From an uncultured Lachnoclostridium sp. (lineage in GTDB: Bacteria > Bacillota > Clostridia > Lachnospirales > Lachnospiraceae): a stretch of DNA of 11,481 bases. The notes below the pieces were generated by a model. It was given only the letters and a program-made list of their open reading frames with translations. It was not told the origin of the DNA and made no database searches. Shown piece after piece: positions 1 to 6,377 of this stretch. Each line of letters starts with the position of its first letter. Within the stretch, counting starts at the first letter, position 1. The DNA is taken from NCBI GenBank assembly GCA_905212635.1, contig CAJMFH010000051.1, forward strand, positions 1 to 11,481, read 5' to 3'. Both the position numbers and the translations under genes were made by a program.

Positions 1-34
1 ATGCAACATTATAGTAACAAATGTTGCATTTTTT
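1..34 (+). terminator. Rho-independent terminator of an off-window plus-strand gene
   Basis: Positions 1-10 (ATGCAACATT) and 20-29 (AATGTTGCAT) form a perfect 10-bp inverted repeat with a 9-nt loop, followed by a T-run from 29 to 34. This is the layout of an intrinsic terminator reading rightward. The gene it ends would lie left of the window. The stem could extend beyond base 1, so its full length is unknown. Confidence 0.7.
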
Positions 35-52
35 CTTATTTTATAATTAGAA

Positions 53-90
53 AAGAAGCGACGATCCATATTCCTGAATTATCGCTTCTT
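53..90 (-). terminator. Candidate terminator for the CbiT-like gene, possibly bidirectional
   Basis: AAGAAGCGA at 53-61 and TCGCTTCTT at 82-90 are a perfect 9-bp inverted repeat with a 20-nt loop. It lies 44 bases downstream of the stop codon at 135-137 of the minus-strand gene. On the minus strand the stem runs into TTTTC; on the plus strand it is followed by CCTTTTATTTTT. It may therefore work in both directions. The long loop makes it weaker than a textbook terminator. Confidence 0.5.
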
Positions 91-134
91 CCTTTTATTT
101 TTCACATTTTCTCAATGATTATTCATAACTGTTT

Positions 135-1043
135 TTAATTCTGTCCACCGCGTCCGCTGATGATCCACGGTGCCGGCTGTTGCTTAAATGAGTTACGGCT
201 TGACAGGGTCGATACCGCAATCTGAATCACTTCGACATCTTCAATGCCATGAGATTCCAGCATTGCTTTTGCGCCTGCTGCCACCTGAAAATCCAAAGTA
301 TAGACAACTACATTAATGTGTGGATTTTTTGCGGTCAGATATGCAAGTTCCTGATCCATGCTGGCAGAAGCCACCATAAATACCGTGTCCGGTACAGGAC
401 AGTCCTTCATGCTCTCTTCATCTACATGATCGACGATCTGCACATTGCTGAGACCAAAATGCTCCACATTGTCCTCCATCGTCTCACGGTCAGCACGGCT
501 GTATTCCACGGCAATTACCGTTCCCTCAGCTGCTGTCAGCGCCGCCTCGATGGCAATACTTTCTCCGCTGATCACGCAAAGATTATCTTGTGTATCCACC
601 ATCATTTTATTGAGAATGACAGCTCGGATCTCACTTCCCACATAGTGAATCGATCCCTTCTGGAACATTTCATTTCCCATACCAATTTTCGCTGTGTTAC
701 GGGCATTTGGATTGATAATAAGCATTCCGGCAGAAGCATTGATCCCACGGTCGATCATATCCTTTACCTTGCTGTTCAAAATCTTACCTTCCGGTTTGGA
801 ACCTTCATTGTACCAGACGTCGCATTCTCCAAGACCGGCATTCCAAAGACGATAAAAAATATCATCTACGCCAGCATTGGTAAACACCAAAGTCGTCTTG
901 TGTGCCTCCACGGTCGGAATCACGTTTTTATTCTTTTTGGTGATATCTATCATCTTAACATGTTCGAGGTCAATCGCCGTATTTTGGGCATAATATTGCA
1001 GCCACGACAAGATCACCTCGTTACTAAAAAGCTGTTCCTTCAT
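135..1043 (-). CDS. Orphan CobL/CbiT-like protein with degenerate SAM-binding motifs
   Basis: This 302-residue, probably cytosolic protein resembles the second part of CobL/CbiET, the bifunctional precorrin methyltransferase of cobalamin synthesis. Residues ~50-110 (TTLVFTNAGVDDIF, GECDVWYNEG) recall the C-terminal half of CbiE; the N-terminal half is absent. Residues ~135-298 follow CbiT: SEIRAVILNKM, an acidic strand end VIAVEYSRAD (E180), ENV-like DNVEHFGL, and a terminal PAPWIISG. The glycine-rich motif I, normally close to D-x-G-x-G-x-G, here reads CVISGESIAIEAA, and the later GG of CbiT is replaced in VFMVASAS. SAM binding and precorrin methylation are therefore doubtful. No other cobalamin gene is in the window. 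The ATG start has GGAGG at 1053-1057, nine bases upstream. The fold assignment is fairly sure; the function is unknown, possibly a pseudoenzyme or a methyltransferase for another substrate. Confidence 0.72.
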   Translation of the reverse strand: MKEQLFSNEVILSWLQYYAQNTAIDLEHVKMIDITKKNKNVIPTVEAHKTTLVFTNAGVDDIFYRLWNAGLGECDVWYNEGSKPEGKILNSKVKDMIDRGINASAGMLIINPNARNTAKIGMGNEMFQKGSIHYVGSEIRAVILNKMMVDTQDNLCVISGESIAIEAALTAAEGTVIAVEYSRADRETMEDNVEHFGLSNVQIVDHVDEESMKDCPVPDTVFMVASASMDQELAYLTAKNPHINVVVYTLDFQVAAGAKAMLESHGIEDVEVIQIAVSTLSSRNSFKQQPAPWIISGRGGQN

Positions 1044-1075
1044 AAACCATTTCCTCCGTTCCTTTTGATACTTTT

Positions 1076-1104
1076 ATTATATCTCAAACCGCAGGACAAA
1101 ACAA
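1076..1104 (-). promoter_or_regulatory. Candidate sigma-A promoter of the CbiT-like gene
   Basis: On the minus strand a perfect -10 TATAAT (plus coordinates 1076-1081) is preceded, after a 17-bp spacer, by TTGTTT (1099-1104). Transcription would start about 25 bases upstream of the ribosome site at 1053-1057. The -10 box is exact; the -35 box is weak (3/6). Confidence 0.55.
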
Positions 1105-1141
1105 CTGCTTTTATAATTTCGTAGCATTCTTTTGTGATTTA

Positions 1142-1150
1142 TGCTATACT
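1142..1150 (+). promoter_or_regulatory. Extended -10 promoter of mtnN-map
   Basis: TGCTATACT at 1142-1150 is an extended -10 element (TGn plus TATACT). No convincing -35 hexamer is visible at 16-18 bp upstream, which extended -10 promoters can tolerate. It lies 20 bases upstream of the mtnN ribosome site and is divergent from the promoter at 1076-1104. Confidence 0.5.
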
Positions 1151-1169
1151 ACAAGATAGTAAAGTTTTT

Positions 1170-1174
1170 GGAGG
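1170..1174 (+). promoter_or_regulatory. Ribosome binding site that fixes the mtnN start
   Basis: GGAGG ends seven bases before the ATG at 1182. This places the start there and not at an in-frame ATG 48 bases further upstream, which has no ribosome site and overlaps the promoter. Confidence 0.8.
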
Positions 1175-1181
1175 TAGTTGC

Positions 1182-1892
1182 ATGAATACCATAGGATTGA
1201 TTGGCGCGATGGATGAGGAAGTCGCCATTCTGAAAGAACAGATGACCGATACAACAGAAATGACCAAAGCAGGAATGACCTTTGTGGAAGGAAATCTGTG
1301 GGGATTAAAAACCGTTGTTGTTGTAAGCGGCATTGGAAAAGTAAATATGGCAGTCTGCACGCAGATCCTAATCGATATTTTTTCGGTTGATACCGTGATA
1401 AATACAGGCGTTGCCGGCTCGCTCAACAATACATTGGAAATTGGTGACATCGTGCTTTCGCGCTGTGCCCAGCAGCACGACATGGATGTTTCGCCACTTG
1501 GGGATCCGGTCGGCATCATCCCGCGGATGGATGAATCCATCTTTAGTGCAGATGAAACACTCGTCAAACTGGCAAAAGAGGCATGTGAGAAGGCAAATTC
1601 TGACATAATCTGCCATATTGGAAAAGTAGTGAGCGGTGACCAGTTCATTGCTGATGGTGAGAAAAAGCAATATCTGATCGATACATTTGAAGGGGACTGC
1701 GCCGAGATGGAAGGAGCTGCCATGGCGCAAGTGGCGTACCTGAACCACGTTCCATTTTTAATCATACGCGCAATATCTGATAAAGCAGATAATTCCGGAC
1801 ATATGGATTATCCAACATTTGCCAGACAGGCGATCACTCACACCGTAGCCTTATTAAAAGAATTGTATATATTATTAAAAGAAAGAAGATGA
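1182..1892 (+). CDS. mtnN: 5'-methylthioadenosine/S-adenosylhomocysteine nucleosidase
   Basis: The 236-residue product matches the full usual length of the MTA/SAH nucleosidase (Pfs) family. It hydrolyses the glycosidic bond of methylthioadenosine and S-adenosylhomocysteine, releasing adenine, which removes the product inhibitor of methyltransferases and feeds methionine salvage. It begins MNTIGLIGAMDEE, with the conserved Glu at residue 12. NTGVAGS (residues 74-80) and SGDQF (151-155) are family motifs. AEMEGAA (174-180) supplies the substrate-binding Met/Glu pair, and RAISDKAD (196-203) holds the catalytic Asp200. The protein is cytosolic with no signal sequence. It heads a two-gene operon with the methionine aminopeptidase, whose start lies 7 bases beyond this stop. 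I see nothing unusual in the enzyme itself. Confidence 0.95.
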   Translation: MNTIGLIGAMDEEVAILKEQMTDTTEMTKAGMTFVEGNLWGLKTVVVVSGIGKVNMAVCTQILIDIFSVDTVINTGVAGSLNNTLEIGDIVLSRCAQQHDMDVSPLGDPVGIIPRMDESIFSADETLVKLAKEACEKANSDIICHIGKVVSGDQFIADGEKKQYLIDTFEGDCAEMEGAAMAQVAYLNHVPFLIIRAISDKADNSGHMDYPTFARQAITHTVALLKELYILLKERR

Positions 1893-1899
1893 CATAATC

Positions 1900-2775
1900 G
1901 TGAAATTAGGTAGAAATGAAGCATGCTGGTGTGGCAGCGGCAGAAAATATAAAAGCTGTCATATGGCATTTGACGAAAAGATTGAACATTATATACTGAC
2001 GTATCCACATGCGGAAGAACCACCCCGCAGTATCATCAAAACTCCGGCACAGATTGAAGGAATACGAAAAGCCGGCGAGATCAACTCCATGGTACTTGAT
2101 GCCGTGGCGGAAATGATCGGCGAAGGTGTGTCCACGCAGGAAATTGACGACCTTGTAGCCAAACGAACAGCAGAACTTGGTGGCATCTGTGCCTGTCTCG
2201 GCTATCAGGGATATCCCAAAAATGTCTGTACTTCCATTGACGAAGTAGTTTGTCATGGAATTCCGGATCCGGAACGCATTTTACAGAGTGGCGAAATTGT
2301 AAATGTAGATTGCACTACAATTGTAGACGGATTCTACGGAGATGCTTCCCGTATGTTTTTAATTGGTGAAGTAAGCGAAGAAAAGAAGAAACTGGTTCAG
2401 GTAACAAAAGAATGTCTCGACGAAGCGGTCGGCATTGCAAAGCCTTGGACGACACTTGGAGATTTCGGATATGCGATCAATAAACGCGCCAAAGAAAACG
2501 GCTACAGCGTTGTCGTAGAGATCGGCGGACACGGTGTCGGCGTGGAATTTCATGAAGAACCGTGGGTTCCGCATATCGGCGAACCGGGCACGGGAATGCT
2601 TCTTGTCCCGGGTATGACGATCACCATCGAACCAATGATCAATATGGGAACTTCCGATATATTCTGCGATGAAGATGACGGCTGGACGATCTATACCGAC
2701 GACGGCAAGCCTTCTGCCCAATGGGAATACACTCTCGTTATCACGGAAACCGGAAACGAAATTCTTTCCCGCTAA
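1900..2775 (+). CDS. map: Type I methionine aminopeptidase with N-terminal SEC-C zinc motif
   Basis: This 291-residue enzyme removes the initiator methionine from nascent proteins. All five dinuclear-metal ligands are visible: Asp137 and Asp148 (in VNVDCTTIVDGFYGDASR), His211 (GGHGVGVEF), Glu244 (TIEPM) and Glu276 (QWEYTLV). The conserved substrate-contacting His119 (CHGIP) and His218 (FHEEP) are also present. Residues 1-22 add a SEC-C motif, CWCGSGRKYKSCH, with Cys9, Cys11, Cys20 and His21 as likely zinc ligands, as at the C-terminus of SecA. Such extensions occur in clostridial MetAPs; a ribosome-docking role is inference. The start is GTG, seven bases after the mtnN stop, and only a weak purine run precedes it, so its translation may be coupled to mtnN. 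Confidence 0.95.
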   Translation: MKLGRNEACWCGSGRKYKSCHMAFDEKIEHYILTYPHAEEPPRSIIKTPAQIEGIRKAGEINSMVLDAVAEMIGEGVSTQEIDDLVAKRTAELGGICACLGYQGYPKNVCTSIDEVVCHGIPDPERILQSGEIVNVDCTTIVDGFYGDASRMFLIGEVSEEKKKLVQVTKECLDEAVGIAKPWTTLGDFGYAINKRAKENGYSVVVEIGGHGVGVEFHEEPWVPHIGEPGTGMLLVPGMTITIEPMINMGTSDIFCDEDDGWTIYTDDGKPSAQWEYTLVITETGNEILSR

Positions 2776-2802
2776 GAACTACAAAATTGTATTGTAAAGA
2801 AA

Positions 2803-2823
2803 CGTGCGCCGCAAGGCGCATCG
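2803..2823 (-). terminator. GC-rich hairpin downstream of the GH43 gene
   Basis: TGCGCC (2805-2810) and GGCGCA (2815-2820) form a tight stem around a 4-base loop, which is the GNRA-type GCAA on the plus strand. Read on the minus strand the stem is followed by CGTTTCTTTAC, so it could be a backup terminator for the glycosidase transcript. Confidence 0.4.
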
Positions 2824-2825
2824 CA

Positions 2826-2858
2826 AAAGGAGCTGCGTATCATTTACACAGCTCCTTT
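2826..2858 (-). terminator. Long perfect hairpin, main terminator candidate for the GH43 gene
   Basis: AAAGGAGCTG (2826-2835) and CAGCTCCTTT (2849-2858) are perfectly complementary. On the minus-strand RNA the stem extends to 14 pairs with one G-U wobble, closing a 5-base AAUGA loop. It ends in UUUU before GCG. On the plus strand the same position is a C-A mismatch, so the structure fits the minus-strand transcript better, although it may slow both polymerases. Confidence 0.6.
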
Positions 2859-2893
2859 GTTACGAAAAACTATAATTATAAAAAGATTAGGAG

Positions 2894-2917
2894 TAAGAGT
2901 ATTGTCTCTTATTTTTT
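2894..2917 (+). terminator. Rho-independent terminator of mtnN-map
   Basis: TAAGAG (2894-2899) and CTCTTA (2906-2911) form a 6-bp stem with a 6-nt loop, followed directly by TTTTTT (2912-2917) and ATTT. The T-run overlaps the stop codon of the convergent glycosidase gene, so the two units are packed tail to tail. Confidence 0.65.
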
Positions 2918-5417
2918 ATTTATCAAATTTCCAGCTGTCCGTCAAAATATTTGTTTTCTCAAATACAAAGTATACGGTATGTTTTCCGGTTACTTTCTGA
3001 CTAAGCTGCGCGATACATTCTTTATACTCTGTCATTGAAGTGTCGCTTAATTTCATACTTACGGTAGAAGCTCCGTCGTCGCCAAAGTCTACATTTGCCA
3101 CTCCAATATAACTTCCTACTTCTGTATTATAAAGAGAATAATTTGCGCCATTCCACAATGCATTTGAACTTGCCTCACTATTGGCAATCGTTCCTACCTG
3201 GTTTGCAATTGCGAAGGACTCTGCTTCTATCGTGTTATACGGATTTACGGTTCCAACTGCGGTTACACCTGCTGCCGTCATTTTTGTATCTGCCACAGAA
3301 CCGTCTTTGTTTGTAAAGTTTCCATTTTCTCCCAAATTCAAGATGTCTGCATATGTTGTTCTGTAATCGCCTTTGGTTCCCAATGCCAGTGTATCTTTCT
3401 TTGTATGATAGAATGCATACCAGGTTCCTTTGAACTCTGCAAAACAGTGATGATTATTTCCGCTTGCTCCGAAATAAGTTCCCGGATTTTTCAATACACA
3501 GCCGACAAATTTGAATCCTGTCATCGGATTATCACTTTCCATTACGGCGATATTCGCTGTCGGTACATTTTCATCACGTCCGGAGAAGTTTGTCCAGTTT
3601 GTACAGTAACTATAATAATATTTGTCTCCGATTTTGTTGATTCCGGAATCTTCAAACATATATGGTGCGTCGATTGTGACTGGGTCGCCATCCAGACTTA
3701 TCATGTCATCTGCAAGTTTTACAACTCGTCCGCATTTTGGATTCTTGATAAAATCTTCCGGCTTGTCTGTCGTGTCACCAATTCCTCCAAAGTACAGATA
3801 TCCGGTTCCGTCATCATCAACCAATACAGCCGGGTCAAACAGCCATCCAATCTCAGATCCGGAACATCCCGGCGTATTACGGCTGATCAGCTGTTTTCCA
3901 ATTGGGTCTCTCCATGGACCTGTCGGGCTGTCTGCTTCCAATACTCCAATTCCACTTCCATTGTCAGCGAAATACAAGAAGAATTTTTCTTTTCCATTAA
4001 TTGTCTTATGACATGCTGCCGGTGCCCAGGAATTTGATGCCCATTTCGCTGCTCCTTTTGAGCCTGCTGCCTGAATCGCACCATGATCTGTCCAGTTTAC
4101 CATGTCAGCAGATGAATATACATTAATGGTATTAATCTTTGAATAGTTATTGTCCGCATCTGGAGTTTTTTCATACTGCTGGGAATCGTTTGTACCATAT
4201 ACATAGATTCTTCCATTGTATTCCATTGCGTATGGATCTGCGGTCAGTCGGGAAGTCATGATCGGATTGCTTACGGATGTTTTTCCCAAACCAAGAGAAA
4301 GATCCGGATAATCAACACCTGCAGCCGCTTTTGCCACACCGCTGATCGTCACTTCATCCAGGCAGAAATCCATAAAATTGTTTGAATTGTGTACGGACTG
4401 CCAGTAAATTATAATCTGTCCGTTATGTTCCGGAACATTCATTTTTGCTTCACATTTTGTCCAAGTATCGTTTGGCAGATCAAATGTCTTGATGCTATCG
4501 TATTTTGTCTCACCACTTCCGTTGACGTACTGCATAGAAAGATCGATTTTACTGTCTTCTCCGGTAGACTGTTTCGCATAGAATGTGATCTCATAATCGT
4601 TGTCGGTCTCCGCAAAGGATGTTACATCGATGGATGCTCCATGCCATTCTGCTGAACGGTCAGCAATTTTGGCACTCTTTCCCGTACCATTTGCACCATC
4701 TTCTACGACAGAGATAGAAGCATTTCCACGTTTTTCGATTGGTTCTGTACCGTCATCTTCCATCGTGGCATTTACAAGAACTGCCGGTGTCGGTTCCGGT
4801 GTCGCCTCTCCTGCAGGTGCTTCTGTCGGTGTCGCCGTCGGATCCAATCCCGGTCCATTTACTTCCGCAATTTTATTTGCTTCTGTAACCTCATCCAAAT
4901 ATACAGATACCGATTTTGTTCCTTTTGTCGGCTCTTTGGATTCCTGTGGTTTTGTACTTGGCGTTGCAGATGCTGTCGATGCTTCCGATGCCTTTGGTGT
5001 TGCTGTCACGTTTGCTCCTCCCGGTGTCGTTGATGTCTGTGGATTTGTAGAAGTCTGCGGTGTAACTGTTGTCTGGCTGTTCTTTTTTACCAGAACCTTT
5101 ACCACACCAATTTTCCGTTTTTTACCTTTTTTTGATACTTCTTTGACAGTAATTTTCGCTGTACCAGCTGTCACTGCCTTTACTTTCCCCTTTTTGGTTA
5201 CCGTTGCCACCTTCTTCTTACTGGAAGAAAAGGTATAGCGGCAGCCTTTCTTCTTGTTCTTCACTTTGATCACTTTACTTTTGCCTTGTGTCAATGTCAT
5301 TTTCTTTGTTCCAAGCTTTGCTTTCTTTGCTGCCATCGCATCTTCTCCGCCTGCTCCGGCTACTAAAGAAACAACAAGTGCTGTAGATAACACAATACAA
5401 CTCAATTTTCTCTTCAT
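2916..5417 (-). CDS. Secreted multidomain GH43 glycosidase with CBM22-like module and shortened CBM6
   Basis: The 833-residue product probably trims arabinosyl or xylosyl units from arabinoxylan-type polysaccharide outside the cell. Domain order: signal peptide (1-29, cleavage near AMA-AKK); Ig-like Big2-type domain (31-112) with 29 lysines in 82 residues; Ser/Thr/Pro linker (113-213, including TPTEAP and TPEPTP); CBM4/9/22-like module (~215-360, ending FCLDEVTISG); five-blade GH43 domain (~375-700); CBM6 (~727-833). GH43 catalytic acids are visible: general base Asp394 (TADPYAM), pKa modulator Asp528 (LFDPAVLVDDDG) and acid Glu589 (MFEDSGINK). NNHHCF (654-659) carries the conserved His. The CBM6 lacks its central strands. 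No LPxTG or membrane anchor is seen. The start follows AAGGAGG at 5426-5432, eight bases away. Its divergent AraC neighbour is the likely regulator. The exact substrate is not settled by sequence. Confidence 0.9.
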   Translation of the reverse strand: MKRKLSCIVLSTALVVSLVAGAGGEDAMAAKKAKLGTKKMTLTQGKSKVIKVKNKKKGCRYTFSSSKKKVATVTKKGKVKAVTAGTAKITVKEVSKKGKKRKIGVVKVLVKKNSQTTVTPQTSTNPQTSTTPGGANVTATPKASEASTASATPSTKPQESKEPTKGTKSVSVYLDEVTEANKIAEVNGPGLDPTATPTEAPAGEATPEPTPAVLVNATMEDDGTEPIEKRGNASISVVEDGANGTGKSAKIADRSAEWHGASIDVTSFAETDNDYEITFYAKQSTGEDSKIDLSMQYVNGSGETKYDSIKTFDLPNDTWTKCEAKMNVPEHNGQIIIYWQSVHNSNNFMDFCLDEVTISGVAKAAAGVDYPDLSLGLGKTSVSNPIMTSRLTADPYAMEYNGRIYVYGTNDSQQYEKTPDADNNYSKINTINVYSSADMVNWTDHGAIQAAGSKGAAKWASNSWAPAACHKTINGKEKFFLYFADNGSGIGVLEADSPTGPWRDPIGKQLISRNTPGCSGSEIGWLFDPAVLVDDDGTGYLYFGGIGDTTDKPEDFIKNPKCGRVVKLADDMISLDGDPVTIDAPYMFEDSGINKIGDKYYYSYCTNWTNFSGRDENVPTANIAVMESDNPMTGFKFVGCVLKNPGTYFGASGNNHHCFAEFKGTWYAFYHTKKDTLALGTKGDYRTTYADILNLGENGNFTNKDGSVADTKMTAAGVTAVGTVNPYNTIEAESFAIANQVGTIANSEASSNALWNGANYSLYNTEVGSYIGVANVDFGDDGASTVSMKLSDTSMTEYKECIAQLSQKVTGKHTVYFVFEKTNILTDSWKFDK

Positions 5418-5455
5418 AAAGTAAACCTCCTTATTTTCTTGAAATTGTTATCTCT

Positions 5456-5484
5456 ATCTTACTGCGTTCTCTCCTTCAATACAA
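5456..5484 (-). promoter_or_regulatory. Alternative proximal promoter of the GH43 gene
   Basis: On the minus strand TTGTAT (5479-5484) and TAAGAT (5456-5461) are separated by 17 bp. They match the consensus at 3/6 and 4/6. This would give a short leader of about 30 bases. It competes with the candidate at 5507-5534. Confidence 0.3.
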
Positions 5485-5506
5485 TGATCTATACACTCCG
5501 TTTTTT

Positions 5507-5534
5507 GATATATCTAGCATGCCTATATTGTAAA
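5507..5534 (-). promoter_or_regulatory. Candidate promoter of the GH43 gene
   Basis: On the minus strand TTTACA (5529-5534, 5/6 match) and TATATC (5507-5512, 4/6) are separated by 16 bp. The -35 box overlaps a TATTG repeat beginning at 5526, the position expected for an activator that contacts sigma. The leader would be about 80 bases. Confidence 0.4.
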
Positions 5535-5572
5535 ATCGCAACTGTTTATTGATTTTTATTGCAAATATTGAT
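5526..5572. promoter_or_regulatory. Phased TATTG direct repeats, putative AraC-family operator
   Basis: TATTG begins at 5526, 5547, 5557 and 5566, giving spacings of 21, 10 and 9 bp, so the copies lie on roughly one face of the helix. The copies at 5547 and 5566 extend to TATTGAT. AraC-family proteins bind direct half-sites about 21 bp apart. The repeats overlap the -35 box of araC and one candidate -35 box of the GH43 gene, which would suit autoregulation plus activation. AT-rich background could produce some copies by chance. Confidence 0.45.
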
Positions 5573-5577
5573 ATAAT
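5549..5577 (+). promoter_or_regulatory. Sigma-A promoter of the araC-family gene
   Basis: TTGATT (5549-5554) and a perfect TATAAT (5572-5577) are separated by exactly 17 bp. Transcription would begin near 5584, just before the ribosome site at 5588-5592, leaving a leader of under 20 bases. Confidence 0.75.
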
Positions 5578-5587
5578 ACGTATGAAT

Positions 5588-5592
5588 GGAGG
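5588..5592 (+). promoter_or_regulatory. Ribosome binding site that fixes the araC-family start
   Basis: GGAGG lies eight bases before the ATG at 5601. The in-frame ATG at 5586 overlaps this site and sits almost on the predicted transcription start, so it is not used. Confidence 0.8.
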
Positions 5593-5600
5593 TCTTGTCT

Positions 5601-6374
5601 ATGATAAAAGTAATTTATGCGATGGTCAACCAGGAGATGCCGGAAGATTTTGTTGACAATCTGTTTTTTGCAGAAGGGGAATATGAGATTATGTTATTTG
5701 ATTCTCCGATCATCGCTGAAGTAAACGGAGAAATGCAGGAATTTCCGGAGCATCATTGTATCTTATACAAACCGGGTCAACATATTTACTATCGTGCAAA
5801 ATCCGGAAAACTTCTATATACATGGATTCGTTTTAACTGCGATGAAGCACTTTTTACGGAAGGGTACATTCCTTTTGGCGTACCTGTTTTCTGCCCGGAT
5901 TTCGGCTGTTACCGAGAATATTTTATAGATGTCGCCAATGAAAATTATTGGAATCATGACAGCCGTCAGTTGGTTTTGGAATCACTGATGCATATTATCT
6001 TCCACCGGCTTCACGATTATGCTTTTTTAAATACGGATTTATCACAATACCGCGAACGTTTGATCAATCTTAGAAATAATATTTATGCCCACCCGGAATT
6101 TGACTGGACGTTAGAATATATGGCAGAATATGTAAATTTAAGTGTGCGTGCCCTGCAAAAACAATACAAGGCATTCGCACACATCTCCTGCATAAATGAA
6201 GTAATTGAAAGTCGTCTTGAACACTCAAAAGTGCTTCTCAGCCGCACCTCCGACAGCATACAGGAAATTAGTTTTGCCTGTGGCTATCGAAATGTAGAGC
6301 ATTACTGTCGTCAATTTAAGCAACATGAAAATATGACACCAAATCAATATCGAAAAGAACACCGTTCTCTTTAA
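5601..6374 (+). CDS. AraC-family transcriptional regulator
   Basis: This 257-residue cytosolic DNA-binding protein has the two-part AraC layout. Residues ~15-110 form a cupin-like sensor domain (FFAEGEYEIMLFD, CILYKPGQHIYYRA), the usual sugar-binding part. Residues ~155-255 form the paired helix-turn-helix domain: the first near WTLEYMAEYVNLSVRALQKQ (169-188), the second near SIQEISFACGYRNVEHYCRQ (219-238), followed by FKQHENMTPNQYR. That last stretch matches the family signature GF-x-yFxrxFK-x-G-xxPxxYR with the usual Gly replaced (ENM). It is divergent from the GH43 gene across 183 bp and very probably controls it in response to a released sugar. TATTG repeats over its own -35 box suggest autoregulation. 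Its stop lies 3 bases from the convergent fliS stop. The ligand cannot be told from sequence. Confidence 0.93.
   Translation: MIKVIYAMVNQEMPEDFVDNLFFAEGEYEIMLFDSPIIAEVNGEMQEFPEHHCILYKPGQHIYYRAKSGKLLYTWIRFNCDEALFTEGYIPFGVPVFCPDFGCYREYFIDVANENYWNHDSRQLVLESLMHIIFHRLHDYAFLNTDLSQYRERLINLRNNIYAHPEFDWTLEYMAEYVNLSVRALQKQYKAFAHISCINEVIESRLEHSKVLLSRTSDSIQEISFACGYRNVEHYCRQFKQHENMTPNQYRKEHRSL
6353..6368 (-). terminator. Weak candidate terminator of the flagellar operon inside the araC 3' end
   Basis: AGAAC (6356-6360) and GTTCT (6364-6368) form a 5-bp stem with a 3-base loop. On the minus strand the stem is followed by TTTTCG. It is the only hairpin close to the fliS stop codon and would have to act inside the convergent araC-family gene. 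The stem is short, so this is tentative. Confidence 0.25.
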
Positions 6375-6377
6375 CCG

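Noticed and set aside
249..1124. 291-codon plus-strand open frame
   Set aside because: It is antisense to the CbiT-like gene, whose start, ribosome site and family match are convincing. The translation is rich in His, Cys, Phe and Ile with no recognisable domain, and it has no ribosome site.
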